A stretch of 64,000 nucleotides of DNA from Pseudomonas sp. JUb42 (GCF_024807945.1 NZ_JANUFD010000003.1:310001-374000); one strand, 5' to 3'; shown: positions 28,100-37,279, counted from the first letter of the stretch. Notes: generated from the letters alone by a model not told the origin. Numbers and translations: made by a program.

Positions 28100-29299
28100 A
28101 TGCACATTGCCTCCTCTGACATTCGTCTCAGAAAAATCACTGACCCCGAAGGCCGCGTCAGGCCCTATCTCGTAAGGGATGGCATACCGCTCGTCCTTCC
28201 AAACCTCTGGATCGATGAAGTCAGCTCGTCGGCAGGGCCAAATACGGCAGATGCCTACCTCCGGGACATCGCCTTGGTTTACCGTTGGGCTGCGACTGAC
28301 GGATGCGTTCTTGAAGACCGACTTCGCAGACTTCAAGGTTTTTCGAGTCGGGAAATTTATGCTGTTGCCGAAGAGCTATGTAGAACAAGGCTAAAGAAAA
28401 AAGCTTCTAGGGCAACGTGCACTCGACGGTTTGAGTCGGTAAAGAGTTTTATTAGATACTGCTTCGATTTTTTTATTGAAATTAATCGATTAAACTTATC
28501 AGACCAGGCGCAGGCAGAGAAAAATTACACTAAGCAGATAATGAGTCTTCGTAGATTGATACGGCGTCACATCAATTCGGCTCAATTCGGCTCAGTCTCG
28601 ACAGAGCTAAGTAATTCTGATCTTGCGGTAATCGAAAGCATAATCGATCCAGACTCCACGAAAAACCCTTTCAAAAGCCGTAATATAAAAATTAGAAATT
28701 ATTGTCTTTTTCATGTTGCGATAGAGATTTTGGCTCGCAGGGGGGAGCTGGTGCTTTTGGAGGTCGAGGACGTTAATGCTTTTGGTGATCCGACAATCAC
28801 CATAAAGCCACCCAGCGTGAATAATAAATTTAAGAGGTTGGACGGCGCAAGCTTAAAGACTAGAGGGCGTATGGTGCCAATAACCAATAAGCTCGCTAGA
28901 AATTTGAGAGAGTATCTAGATGTTGTCCGACCGCAGTTTTTAATTCCTAGAAGGCCTGCGAAAGCATTATTTCTTAGTGCGAGAGATGGCCGAAGGCTTT
29001 CAAGTTACACAATTAATCAGATAATAAAGACAATAGCTAGCCACCCTGACGTCGTTGAGATGAAAAAAAGGCTTCATCCCCATGCTCTTAGGGTTGCAGG
29101 TGCCAATCTCGTAAGGGATAAAATTACGGCAGCAGGTAAATCGTCTGGAATGGAAATTGTGGACGCGCTGAGCTACCTAGGGGGATGGGCGCAGGATAGT
29201 AATATGGTGGCAAAATACTCCCGTGCTTCAATATCTGAACGGCTAGGTTTTATACTGCGCGGTGGAAAATCAGGCTCGGATAATGACCAGGATAATTAA
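28100..29299 (+). CDS. Tyrosine recombinase, first of three (TnpA-like)
   Basis: A 399-residue tyrosine recombinase. An N-terminal SAM-like DNA-binding region is followed by a catalytic domain with Arg in ARRGEL (about 214), HPHALR (His 328, Arg 331), GGW (about 363) and the nucleophile Tyr in VAKYSRAS (about 373), so the catalytic set looks intact. Start chosen at ATG 28100 behind AAGGTGAT. In-frame codons upstream would begin in radC DNA. It is the island-end recombinase nearest the junction and the first of four packed genes, spaced 1 bp from the next. Confidence 0.88.
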   Translation: MHIASSDIRLRKITDPEGRVRPYLVRDGIPLVLPNLWIDEVSSSAGPNTADAYLRDIALVYRWAATDGCVLEDRLRRLQGFSSREIYAVAEELCRTRLKKKASRATCTRRFESVKSFIRYCFDFFIEINRLNLSDQAQAEKNYTKQIMSLRRLIRRHINSAQFGSVSTELSNSDLAVIESIIDPDSTKNPFKSRNIKIRNYCLFHVAIEILARRGELVLLEVEDVNAFGDPTITIKPPSVNNKFKRLDGASLKTRGRMVPITNKLARNLREYLDVVRPQFLIPRRPAKALFLSARDGRRLSSYTINQIIKTIASHPDVVEMKKRLHPHALRVAGANLVRDKITAAGKSSGMEIVDALSYLGGWAQDSNMVAKYSRASISERLGFILRGGKSGSDNDQDN

Positions 29300-29300
29300 T

Positions 29301-30911
29301 ATGAGTAGCCTTAATCCCACAGAGCTTACAAGCGTTGTAAGCCAGCGTTTAGGCCTCGAGTTCGATAATTTCCCAGAAAGTATTGTAACTATCCACGGCC
29401 AAACAATTTCCGTGACAAATGAACTTGGTGAGTGGTCGGAATTCCTTACGTTCGAGTTGCTAGCTTATACAGTGCAAAGGTTAAAGTGGGGGGAGCGATT
29501 TCATGACGATGACTACATAGAGTGGATGTTCAGATCTTGGGTTTTAGACAAAGTTGAAGAAAACCTCAACCTGAAGGTGCTGCGTGCTGTGCAGGACATA
29601 CTCTGCAATCTAATAATCGATGAGTCTACTCCAGACAAAGTAGAAGAAAAACTATTCCAATGGGCGAAATCCGCTGCGATCGAAAGTGCCACGGTCGAGT
29701 CTTCATCGTTACTTTGGGGCGTTCGTTTTTTTTATGAGTGGTGCCTGGATATAGGACTCCCTAATTTTAGTGAATACCGACAATTTGAATTAGATAGCAT
29801 ACGGCCCGCATGGCGTAACCAAGAATTGGCTGTCTTGATGAGAGACGCGAATATGGGGCCGTATACTAAGATTGAAATATCGTTGATAGAGGACGCAATG
29901 ATTCGCTCCAAGCTAGTGGCGCCTTTTGAACTGGCACTTTTTTATCTAGCAAAAGATTGGGGATTGAGGCCTATCCAGCTTGCGTTGCTTCAGACTCAAG
30001 ATTATGGAGTTGATGATTTAGGTCCTTATATAAGAGTGCCAAGTGTGAAGGGGATAAGGAGGGCAAAGTTACGACGTGCTCCGAGCAATATGGTAAAGAG
30101 GTATATCACAGATGAGACAGCAAAGGCTGTAGTACGTCAAATCGAGATAGCAAAAGATTCGGTGCAACCAAACCTTGCAAGTATCGCCTTCTTTGTCGGT
30201 TGGGAAAGCGCTCGCAAGCTGGGCATCCCAATATTTCCTAATAAGTACCGAACCCCGGCCCGGTTAGAGCGCTTGTGCCGCAATGAAAAACTAATAAATT
30301 ATGCACTGCATCTGGATTCGGCTAGGCTTTCAAGAGTTATAAGGAAATTAACCTTTAAACTAAATATACCCGCTCCAAAGCGGATGAAAGACTCCGAGCC
30401 CAATAAAACACTGGAAATCACAGCTTATCGATTTAGGCGAACGAAAGGTACCTCAATGGTGCTAGGGGGCGCTACACCCGAAGAAGTGGCTGAAGCGTTG
30501 GATCATGTGAGCTCAGACTCCGTTCAGTACTACTTTAGATATAATCTGGATTTGCATGATTTCGTCAATAAGGCTCATGCCGCAAGTCCCGAAATCAACG
30601 CCGCTATAGATATGTGGACCGGAAAAATAGAGGGACTTGGTGAACCACGCATTGGAGAGTTAACCATAGGTTCGTTGGGAAAGTGCACATTAGGATCGGC
30701 TTGTCCTCATCACCCTACTGTCACCTGCTATGCATGCCCTAGTTTTCGGCCTAACAGGTCAGCAGATCACCGAGGGGCGCTAAAAAGTATAGAGCAGTTC
30801 CAAAGTATTATTGCTAGCTCGGCTACAGGTCCAGTAGTACAACAACTAGAGAATTCTATTTATGGCGCGAAAGCATTGATAATGGCTATTGAGGGGCAAG
30901 GGAATGACTAA
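29301..30911 (+). CDS. Tyrosine recombinase, second of three (TnpB-like)
   Basis: A 536-residue protein with a tyrosine-recombinase catalytic half: Arg in DWGLRPIQLALL, an unusual YRFRR in place of HxxR, then EALDHVSSDSVQYYFRY with His and Tyr. A C-terminal cysteine cluster (GKCTLGSACPHHPTVTCYACPSF) looks like a zinc site. It starts 1 bp after the previous stop with AGGA upstream (an in-frame ATG at 29283 is also possible) and overlaps the next gene by 8 bases. Loss of the usual His may mean it works only together with its partners. No relative can be named with certainty. TnpB of Tn554 is the best-known analogue. Confidence 0.8.
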   Translation: MSSLNPTELTSVVSQRLGLEFDNFPESIVTIHGQTISVTNELGEWSEFLTFELLAYTVQRLKWGERFHDDDYIEWMFRSWVLDKVEENLNLKVLRAVQDILCNLIIDESTPDKVEEKLFQWAKSAAIESATVESSSLLWGVRFFYEWCLDIGLPNFSEYRQFELDSIRPAWRNQELAVLMRDANMGPYTKIEISLIEDAMIRSKLVAPFELALFYLAKDWGLRPIQLALLQTQDYGVDDLGPYIRVPSVKGIRRAKLRRAPSNMVKRYITDETAKAVVRQIEIAKDSVQPNLASIAFFVGWESARKLGIPIFPNKYRTPARLERLCRNEKLINYALHLDSARLSRVIRKLTFKLNIPAPKRMKDSEPNKTLEITAYRFRRTKGTSMVLGGATPEEVAEALDHVSSDSVQYYFRYNLDLHDFVNKAHAASPEINAAIDMWTGKIEGLGEPRIGELTIGSLGKCTLGSACPHHPTVTCYACPSFRPNRSADHRGALKSIEQFQSIIASSATGPVVQQLENSIYGAKALIMAIEGQGND

Positions 30912-33303
30912 TAGCATTGCAGGATTTGTGCTGGAGGAGCAACAGAATGAAGCTATTCAAATATTTTCCAGCTTGAAGAAGGCTGGATTGGTGTCCGGTG
31001 AGTTTGAAGCGCCAGATTGGGGTTACAAATCAGCAAGTCTACGCTTCTTTGAAGTAAGGCCGGATCAACCAAAGCGCTTCGCAGCCTCTCCTCTCTCAAA
31101 AATTGCGACGGCAATTGCAAAGTGCTATATGGTGAAAAATCTGATATTACAGATGTCGCCAGAGTTGGCGGTAAGTCGATTGAATTCGTTTCGATGGTTG
31201 GCAAGGACCATCGGTGATAGGGACGACCTGTGGCAAGAAATGCCGATATCTGTGCTCAATGAAACAGTAGCTGAACTGAGGAAATATACCAAAGTAACCA
31301 CTACCTACCATAGAGCAACAGCGTTATCTCACTTTGTCGGCTTTCTGAGCAACATGCAGGTCGAGTTAAACGGCACTACTCATAGGTACAGTCATAGATT
31401 GATAAAATGGAAGCACGGCATACCGAATCCTACCCGTGCTTCGTTAGAGCTCACATCACCAGAACATGAAGTGAAAAGGGCCGAACTATATGATGAGACT
31501 TTGCATAAAGCTATCGCCCAGGCTGCATTTTCTGTCAAGTCATCGCCCGAACTAGAAATTTCGCCTGGATTTGACCGAATTAGATTGGAAGCTCTTGCTT
31601 TTGCTTTGGCGCTTGGATTAAGGATCGGTGAAATTTGCAGTTTACCAAAAAGGGCTTTCCACTATGATGATGATACAGGACTTAGCAGTTTGATTGTGGC
31701 GATAGAAAAAGGCGCCCCGGGAGGAGCAATAGCCATCGCGAAAATATGGGAGGAAATTGTTAGGGATGCAGCAGCATATTTGTTAGATATGTGCTCCGCA
31801 GCTAGAAACCTAGCTAAGGAAATAGAAGACAATGGGTTTAAATTCATTACTGACAAGCTGCGCTCGTACCGGGATAAAAACCCCCTATCACATACCAAAA
31901 TTCAGCAGCTAAGGTCTGTAGGGCTAGCAATTGATAATGCGTTCTACATTGACGAGATGGCTGAGTGTTTCAGTATTTCTTCAAAAGAGCTAGGTAGTGG
32001 AGGAAAATACGGCCATTGTCTAGTACCACTGCCTAAGGAAAGTGCTGCTAGGCTCGTTGCATGGTTCGATCTCCGCTTTTCGCGATGGGACTGGAGCCCG
32101 TTTACTACTCATTATAAAACTGGAGGATATCGTATTAGAGTGGAAGACCTGGTAAAAAGTATCCCTACTTCCAAGTCTAGCTTGACCAAAGCTTATTGGT
32201 TTATTGACGATTTGCGGGAGTTGCTCAGCGATATGCATAAAGCATCTGTCTTCGACCCTGATATTAAGATCGAGTTGAATAGTATTGATCTATGGCGTTC
32301 CCGCTGGGCTAAACTCAGGGAGTTAGCGCTAAGCAATCGGGGTGGAAAAACTACAGCTGTTGATGTGAGTAGATTTGTCAATACCTTGAAGACTGACTAC
32401 ACAGGCTATTTGTCGGCTCATTTCAAAGAGGAGTTCTCCAGCGAAGGTAACAGTTCTGGGGGCGGTTACTCTGGTAATAAGATGCGCCCTGGCATGGAGT
32501 CAAAACTGAGTGAGCATCTCATTGTAGTATGGCAGAATCAGTTCGATAGCAGAGGCGTCAGAGGGATAATCCCGCGCCCGATGCTGAGGGCAGATATTTA
32601 TAATTTTCTGAGTAATAAAGGCGGAAAAAAAACTGTCTTTGAAAGGCTTGGAATACGAGATGATAAAGGAGAATATTATTCTGTTAGTCCACATCAAATT
32701 CGACGTTGGTTAACAACTGCACTGCTACGCTCAGGCCCAAATGAAGCCGCAATTGATTTATGGATGGGTCGGAAGCCTCACCAAACACGGCATTATGATT
32801 ATCGAACCGCCAAGGAGCGAGCTGAATATGTTAGGGCTCAGTATACAAATAATGATAACCCTCCAAACGATGTGCTGGGTAGAAAAATAAAAATTTGGCG
32901 TCAAGAAAACATGGGCGAGAAAGAGATTGAATTATTAGTTATTGATAAGTTGAAGGCGTTGCACTTCACCCCTTGGGGGACTTGTTCTAGAGAGCTCTAC
33001 ATTTCACCTTGTACAAAAGGGTTGATGTGTCTAAGGGGGTTTGGGACTGGCAGTGCGTGTGATTCTTTCCATGTGGACCCTACAGACCTGCAAGCGAAGC
33101 AGGCAATTCAGACGTTGAAAGATAAGTACTCTATGATGCTTTCGGCAGTAACAAATAATATGCCTGGGCTTGTCGAAGATATTAAGGCCGAGCTTGACAC
33201 GTCTGAAGCGCTCGATCAGCATGTTGTTTTTATGCTGGACGTTGTCAGTGGTTGCGATGAAGCGTTGCAGGCCTACGTCCAAGCAAACGATCAGGAGCAA
33301 TAG
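30904..33303 (+). CDS. Large tyrosine recombinase, third of three
   Basis: A 799-residue protein with recombinase motifs split by long inserts: Arg in ALGLRIGEICSLP (about 240), then HQIRRW and LWMGRKPHQTRHYDYRT (about 600-635), supplying HxxR, a His and the Tyr nucleophile. A cysteine cluster (WGTCSRELYISPCTKGLMCLRGFGTGSAC) follows, paralleling that of the second recombinase. Such size is unusual for integrases. The ATG at 30904 overlaps the preceding stop (ATGACTAA). The gene is visibly AT-rich compared with the core genome. Confidence 0.78.
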   Translation: MTNSIAGFVLEEQQNEAIQIFSSLKKAGLVSGEFEAPDWGYKSASLRFFEVRPDQPKRFAASPLSKIATAIAKCYMVKNLILQMSPELAVSRLNSFRWLARTIGDRDDLWQEMPISVLNETVAELRKYTKVTTTYHRATALSHFVGFLSNMQVELNGTTHRYSHRLIKWKHGIPNPTRASLELTSPEHEVKRAELYDETLHKAIAQAAFSVKSSPELEISPGFDRIRLEALAFALALGLRIGEICSLPKRAFHYDDDTGLSSLIVAIEKGAPGGAIAIAKIWEEIVRDAAAYLLDMCSAARNLAKEIEDNGFKFITDKLRSYRDKNPLSHTKIQQLRSVGLAIDNAFYIDEMAECFSISSKELGSGGKYGHCLVPLPKESAARLVAWFDLRFSRWDWSPFTTHYKTGGYRIRVEDLVKSIPTSKSSLTKAYWFIDDLRELLSDMHKASVFDPDIKIELNSIDLWRSRWAKLRELALSNRGGKTTAVDVSRFVNTLKTDYTGYLSAHFKEEFSSEGNSSGGGYSGNKMRPGMESKLSEHLIVVWQNQFDSRGVRGIIPRPMLRADIYNFLSNKGGKKTVFERLGIRDDKGEYYSVSPHQIRRWLTTALLRSGPNEAAIDLWMGRKPHQTRHYDYRTAKERAEYVRAQYTNNDNPPNDVLGRKIKIWRQENMGEKEIELLVIDKLKALHFTPWGTCSRELYISPCTKGLMCLRGFGTGSACDSFHVDPTDLQAKQAIQTLKDKYSMMLSAVTNNMPGLVEDIKAELDTSEALDQHVVFMLDVVSGCDEALQAYVQANDQEQ

Positions 33304-33305
33304 TC

Positions 33306-33713
33306 TTGGCTATACAATCGAGCTGGCGTGAGAAAGCCTTATTGTTTCTTGATAAGTATGATTCCAGTTCGGGTGATAAAATTAACCAAACTGCTCTTGC
33401 AAGAGCGCTAGGTATATCTCGACAAACGTTGTGGAGAGACAAAACGATACGGACTAGGCTGCTTGAGCTAAGTGTCAGTAGTGGGAGTGGAAGTGGGAGG
33501 AGAAAGAATAGAGATTCTAGAATTGATGATCTAGAGAAGAAAATCCGAATTGTCAAATATGAGAATGGCCTTTTGATACAAAGCTTTTTGCTCGCTTGTA
33601 GACGCTTGCGTGAGAGTGGGTTAGATCCGCAGAGTTATTTGGCGCAATCAGCGTCGGAGATTGAGGCCGCTTTTCCAAATTGGACTGCTAAACGAATATT
33701 TGACTTTGAATAA
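33306..33713 (+). CDS. TnpC-like HTH/coiled-coil accessory protein
   Basis: A 135-residue basic protein with an N-terminal HTH (NQTALARALGISRQTLWRDK, about 28-47), a Ser/Gly/Arg linker, and a predicted coiled coil (RIDDLEKKIRIVKYENGLLI). It begins with TTG 3 bp after the upstream stop, preceded by AGGAG. Size and place after the recombinases match TnpC of Tn554, which helps orient or stimulate integration. Last gene of the recombinase operon. Confidence 0.7.
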   Translation: MAIQSSWREKALLFLDKYDSSSGDKINQTALARALGISRQTLWRDKTIRTRLLELSVSSGSGSGRRKNRDSRIDDLEKKIRIVKYENGLLIQSFLLACRRLRESGLDPQSYLAQSASEIEAAFPNWTAKRIFDFE

Positions 33714-33984
33714 ATTGATTGGTATGAAAAGTATATGCAGGCTTTTTGAACTATAATCAATTACACAGACGGTGTCGTGGAAATGATGGCTGTATTGCTC
33801 CAGCTTTTTGCAGTGCGCTTCTAATAAATATCGCTAAATTTTTCGCGTAAGAATTCTCATGCGGTGTGAATAGTGGATGTGTTATATCAGAATGGCATCC
33901 GTAATTCCTTACTGACTAAGCACCCGCAATTCTGAATTTCCCACTCACTTGGTGGACGACCTCGACTATTCGAGTTGCATTAAG
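33714..33984. other. AT-rich gap after the recombinase operon
   Basis: A 271-bp segment with no credible gene. It includes a change from AT-rich recombinase DNA to GC-richer cargo and ends at a terminator. No repeat or att-like site recognised. Confidence 0.4.
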
Positions 33985-34007
33985 AAAGGCCCCGATGGGG
34001 CCTTTTT
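33985..34007. terminator. Intrinsic terminator downstream of the MvaT-like gene
   Basis: Perfect stem AAAGGCCCC-GAT-GGGGCCTTT with T-tract on the plus strand and AAAAAGG/TTTCTT arrangement on the minus strand. It can serve the leftward mvaT-like gene and also block read-through from the recombinase operon. Confidence 0.8.
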
Positions 34008-34029
34008 GATAACGCTCGTTGCTGAAGCC

Positions 34030-34404
34030 TTAGGCCTTGAGCCAGGACTCAACCACATCGCCGCCGTGTTCGGCTTTCCACTCTTTAAGCTGCTTGTGAT
34101 TACCGCCTTTGGTCTCGATCACTTCGCCGGTGTGCGGATTGTGGTACTGCTTGATCTGGCGTGCGCGACGTTTGCCCTTTGTAGGTGCCGCAATACCCAC
34201 AGGGCCACGGCGGGTTGCTGCGCTTGGATCGAGCAGCGAGATGATGTCGCGCAAGCTGTAGCTGTAATCGGCCAGCAGCACACGCAGCTTTTGTTCGAAT
34301 TCGATTTCGCGTTGCAGGCCGGAATCACCCTTCATCGACTCCAGGGCGGCCAATTGTTCGGCAAGGTGTTTTTCAAGTTCGCGGTATTCAGCGAGTTTGG
34401 ACAT
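34030..34404 (-). CDS. MvaT/MvaU family H-NS-like silencer
   Basis: A 124-residue protein of the MvaT family, the Pseudomonas functional equivalent of H-NS. Residues 1-60 form the dimerising coiled coil (EYRELEKHLAEQLAALE, then LRDIISLLDP). The C-terminal DNA-binding part has KRRARQIKQYHNPHTGEVIETKGGNHKQLKEWK, the conserved GGN loop that reads AT-rich minor grooves. Pseudomonads have chromosomal paralogues, so this is an island-borne extra copy. It probably mutes the AT-rich recombinase and defence genes, or blends the island into the host silencing network. ATG at 34404 follows AGGAGC. Confidence 0.92.
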   Translation of the reverse strand: MSKLAEYRELEKHLAEQLAALESMKGDSGLQREIEFEQKLRVLLADYSYSLRDIISLLDPSAATRRGPVGIAAPTKGKRRARQIKQYHNPHTGEVIETKGGNHKQLKEWKAEHGGDVVESWLKA

Positions 34405-34652
34405 GTGCAGCTCCTTTTGTGATGCATTCAGCTTATCGCATTGCTTGATCTAGCGCTTATCCAGGTGTAGCGGCAACGGGACAAAATGGTGTTCTGTAGT
34501 GCGGTCTCAGACGTTTGTATGGCCTGCCAGGTGGCGCCGTGGCATTTTCCGTGAACACCGGATGGGGCCTGCTGATAACCTTGTCAGGAGGCCCCGGACT
34601 GACTCTCTCCAGATCGAGCACGATTCCCGTGCAATCCCGACAGAGAGGCCGC

Positions 34653-35321
34653 ATGACCACCCGCCGCGCTACTTCGCTTCGCCCTGGACAATTTAAGCAC
34701 CTTATCCGCGTTGCATCCGGACTGGCCGCATGCCAGAGCGTGATGTGATGCTGTTGTGGCTCACCCACACCACCGGGATTCGTGTCACCGAGCTGGCTTT
34801 GCTGGAGGTAGCCGACGTGCTCTATCCCAGCAGTGCCATCAAACCCGAGGTCTACTTGCGGGCTGACATCACCAAGGGCTGCCGACCGCGCAATGTGTAC
34901 CTGACCCATGCCCGCTGCCTCGCCGCGCTCGATGCGTGGCTTGCCGTGCGCCTACAACGCCGCTGGGGCTTCTCCGGCGCCGATGAGTATCGTGGGCTTC
35001 GCCCAGTATCAAAGCTAGTCATGACGCACAAAGGGCAAGCCTTTGAACTGGCGTTCAAGCACCGCCAGTTGGACGGCGGGCCAATGGCCTACCGGGCCTG
35101 CGATGCGCTGCAACAGACGATCAACAGGCTCTACAGGCAGGCCGGTATCAAACAGGGGTCATCTCACAGCGGCAGGCGCTCACTGGAGGCAAAGGTGCTG
35201 GCCGCAACCGGCGACGTTGAGACGGTGCAGACCATTCCATTCCTGTCTTGATCACAGCAAGCCTTATTTAACCGTCGACCAAGCGACAATTCGGCACGTA
35301 TTCGAGGTTGCACTGGCATAG
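34653..35321 (+). pseudogene. Decayed site-specific integrase
   Basis: The reading runs from MTTRRATSLRPGQFKHLIR (34653) in one frame, shifts near 34725 to HTTGIRVTELALLEVADVL and later SSHSGRRSLEAKVLAATGD, and shifts again near 35240 to LDHSKPYLTVDQATIRHVFEVALA. Arg (TGIRVTEL), HSGRR and the terminal Tyr are thus spread over three frames. At least two frameshifts show it is not functional. Codon use is GC-rich, unlike the island's own recombinases, so it is probably a relic of an earlier insertion. Confidence 0.8.
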
Positions 35322-35374
35322 CGACATCAGTAGTGTTTGTTGGATTCATCCATGACCTTCACAAGGAAGCGAAT

Positions 35375-35983
35375 GTGTCTCCAGACGACGTCCCTGAAGT
35401 CAATCTGAGTGAATTTGCAACGCTGATTGGCTTAGAACGAATCGCCCCTGGCCGCTACAGCGTGTTGCTGGCTGCAAACCTTTTGGGAGGTGCCCTTTCA
35501 GGCGTTCAAAACCCCGCCAAAATAGTCCATGAAATTGAGCTACTGGAAAAAAATGAACTGGGGCAGTTCAAGCCACCGATCAAGAACCGTCACCCACCGC
35601 TTAAGGGCCTCTGGCATAAGCACTACCTGCAGGACGGGTTAGCTTCTTTCGCGAAAAATGTGGAAAAAGGTCTAAACCAATGCGGCATGCCATTTTTTGA
35701 AAAAAAGATTCAGGAGGCAAAGGACGCTGGTGAATTACGTTATCTAACCCCAGAAGATGTTCCGGCTCTTGTCGACGATGTCATCAGTGGAAATCGACAT
35801 CGACTTGCCATAAGACAGGCATTGAGCGGCGAGTGGATCGTTTTTGCGAAGTACGAAGATCAGAATTACTACCTGACAATCGCAACTCATGACAGCGCTA
35901 CTCATGATCGCGTCCGAGAGCAAATTAATGAGGTCTGCTGCAAAGAATTTCCTTTCTTAGTCCAACTGCTCAATGAAGCATGA
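35375..35983 (+). CDS. Unknown protein, 202 residues
   Basis: I do not recognise this protein. It is soluble, with no signal peptide or membrane segment. Notable segments are PPIKNRHPPLKGLWHKHYLQDGLASF in the middle and GEWIVFAKYEDQNYYLTIATHD near the end, the latter reminiscent of a small beta-rich domain. GTG at 35375 is preferred because AAGGAAG lies 5-6 bases before it. The frame stays open to a GTG at 35333, 12 bp after the decayed integrase. Confidence 0.55.
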   Translation: MSPDDVPEVNLSEFATLIGLERIAPGRYSVLLAANLLGGALSGVQNPAKIVHEIELLEKNELGQFKPPIKNRHPPLKGLWHKHYLQDGLASFAKNVEKGLNQCGMPFFEKKIQEAKDAGELRYLTPEDVPALVDDVISGNRHRLAIRQALSGEWIVFAKYEDQNYYLTIATHDSATHDRVREQINEVCCKEFPFLVQLLNEA

Positions 35984-36083
35984 ATATCGGCTACCGCGCC
36001 CATGGGCTTGCTGGCTGCTGCTTCCCAGGTCGACAAGTCACCCCGTCCACCACCAGCTCCACGAACAACGGAAAACTAGAGTA

Positions 36084-36530
36084 ATGACCCAAAATAACAG
36101 CACAGGTCTCGACCAAACGCTTGCTCGCATGCTGGTGGTGGCGCAGATCGTGTCGATCTTAGCGATTCCAATTGTGCTTGCGCTAGTAGGATTTTGGGTA
36201 CAGCAAAGCCTGCAGGACCAGCAGATCAAACGCGATTACGTGAATTTAGCTGTCTCGTTGTTGCTGCCTAAAAAGGAAGGAGAGCAAGAGCCGCCTAGAG
36301 AACTAAGAAAATGGGCCGCAGAGCTACTGAGCAATTCGTCCCCGGTGAAGCTCACAGACGATCAGCTCATTGCTATTGAAAGGGGAGGACTGAGATTGAA
36401 GCCGGGTGATCTTCTCTTTTTCAACGTCTCCGGAAAACGACATGAGGGAATTTATTTAGGAGACGATGACTTCATCCGCTCAATCCGCGCAGGTGATGAA
36501 TCAAATCCATTGCACAAACCATCAAAGTAA
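36084..36530 (+). CDS. Small membrane-anchored protein with NlpC/P60-like fragment
   Basis: A 148-residue protein: one N-terminal membrane helix (VAQIVSILAIPIVLALVGFWV), a charged linker, and a C-terminal stretch GDLLFFNVSGKRHEGIYLGDDDFIRS resembling the GDLVFF...HVGIYLGDGxFIH core of NlpC/P60 peptidases. The catalytic Cys and much of that fold are absent, so it may be a truncated or remodelled remnant. ATG 36084 is used. The upstream open frame is not membrane-like. Confidence 0.45.
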   Translation: MTQNNSTGLDQTLARMLVVAQIVSILAIPIVLALVGFWVQQSLQDQQIKRDYVNLAVSLLLPKKEGEQEPPRELRKWAAELLSNSSPVKLTDDQLIAIERGGLRLKPGDLLFFNVSGKRHEGIYLGDDDFIRSIRAGDESNPLHKPSK

Positions 36531-36552
36531 GTAGGAAATCCCGCCCAGGTAC
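36527..36552 (+). repeat. GTAGGAAATCCCGC(A)CCAGGT intergenic repeat, copy 1
   Basis: AAGTAAGTAGGAAATCCCGC then CCAGGT directly at the stop codon of the membrane protein. A close copy follows the lipoprotein gene at 37601. Confidence 0.55.
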
Positions 36553-36564
36553 AAGGAGCGTTGA

Positions 36565-37185
36565 ATGTCTTGGTTAAAACGATTATTCGGTAAGGCAGCG
36601 ACTGTACATCAACCTGAGTCTGGAGCTGGACGGGTCGAGAAATCGGAGCCGGAGCTCCGTCTTTCGGCCAACGATGATCCTCTGTACCGGGCCGCTGCAA
36701 ACTTCGTGAGGTCGTCCGGCAGTTGCAGCGTCTCAGCGATTCAGCGGCACCTCAAGATTGGCTACAACCGAGCGGCTACTTTGATCGAGTGTTTGGAAAA
36801 TGATTTAGTCATTTCGCCCACGTCATCTGGCGGAAGCCGCCATGTATTAACCGAGATTGAACGTCAGGCCGCAAGCCTGTTACCGAGTAAGGCCGAGCTT
36901 GAACAGCAGCGAATCGATGTCGAAACCGCCCAGCGCTTGTCCTATCTGCTCGAAAAACACGGCGATACTCAATTGGTCTCGCGCATTATGAGCGGCGCGA
37001 TTTGGGAAACCATGACCTCTGAGCAGTTGTACGACAGCGTTGGCCAGCCTGAGGCGTTTGACCAAAAATACCTAAAGAGCAAGTCCCGCGAAGTATGGAA
37101 ATACGACCACCTAGGTGCTAATCGATACGGCCTACGAGTCACGCTTGAAAATGGGACGGTCGTCGGCTGGGATTCGAAGTCGTGA
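36565..37185 (+). CDS. Protein with stand-alone FtsK-gamma-like winged helix
   Basis: A 206-residue protein. Residues about 37-95 (DPLYRAAANFVRSSGSCSVSAIQRHLKIGYNRAATLIECLE) closely match the gamma domain of FtsK, which reads KOPS sequences and contacts XerD. No FtsK motor is present. The C-terminal part (SRIMSGAIWETMTSEQLYDSVGQPEAFDQ) resembles the gatekeeping GMT..QV...G.P pattern of small SmpA/BamE-like repeats and ends in a beta-rich WKYDHLGANRYGLRVTLENG. ATG at 36565 follows AAGGAG. The likely job is DNA or protein binding. Function is not known. Confidence 0.6.
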   Translation: MSWLKRLFGKAATVHQPESGAGRVEKSEPELRLSANDDPLYRAAANFVRSSGSCSVSAIQRHLKIGYNRAATLIECLENDLVISPTSSGGSRHVLTEIERQAASLLPSKAELEQQRIDVETAQRLSYLLEKHGDTQLVSRIMSGAIWETMTSEQLYDSVGQPEAFDQKYLKSKSREVWKYDHLGANRYGLRVTLENGTVVGWDSKS

Positions 37186-37200
37186 GGCTCTCACCGAGTA

Positions 37201-37230
37201 CACCCAAGCCCCGCAGTCAACGTGGGGCTG
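37201..37230 (+). repeat. Stem-loop repeat CACCCAAGCCCCGC...GTGGGGCTG, copy 1
   Basis: CCAAGCCCCGCAGTCAACGTGGGGCTG forms a short hairpin just after the FtsK-gamma-like gene. A related hairpin is at 37636. Confidence 0.45.
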
Positions 37231-37279
37231 AGCCAGTAGAGGCTCCGGGAAGCCCGGTTGCCAGGAAGGAACTCTACGC

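Noticed and set aside
27895..28140. A genuine 81-residue gene containing HNHPSG
   Set aside because: Its first 28 residues are island DNA overlapping the recombinase start. The rest is the radC 3' end.
33949..34422. 157-codon plus-strand frame near the island's left end
   Set aside because: Antisense to the MvaT-family gene, which has clear family motifs.
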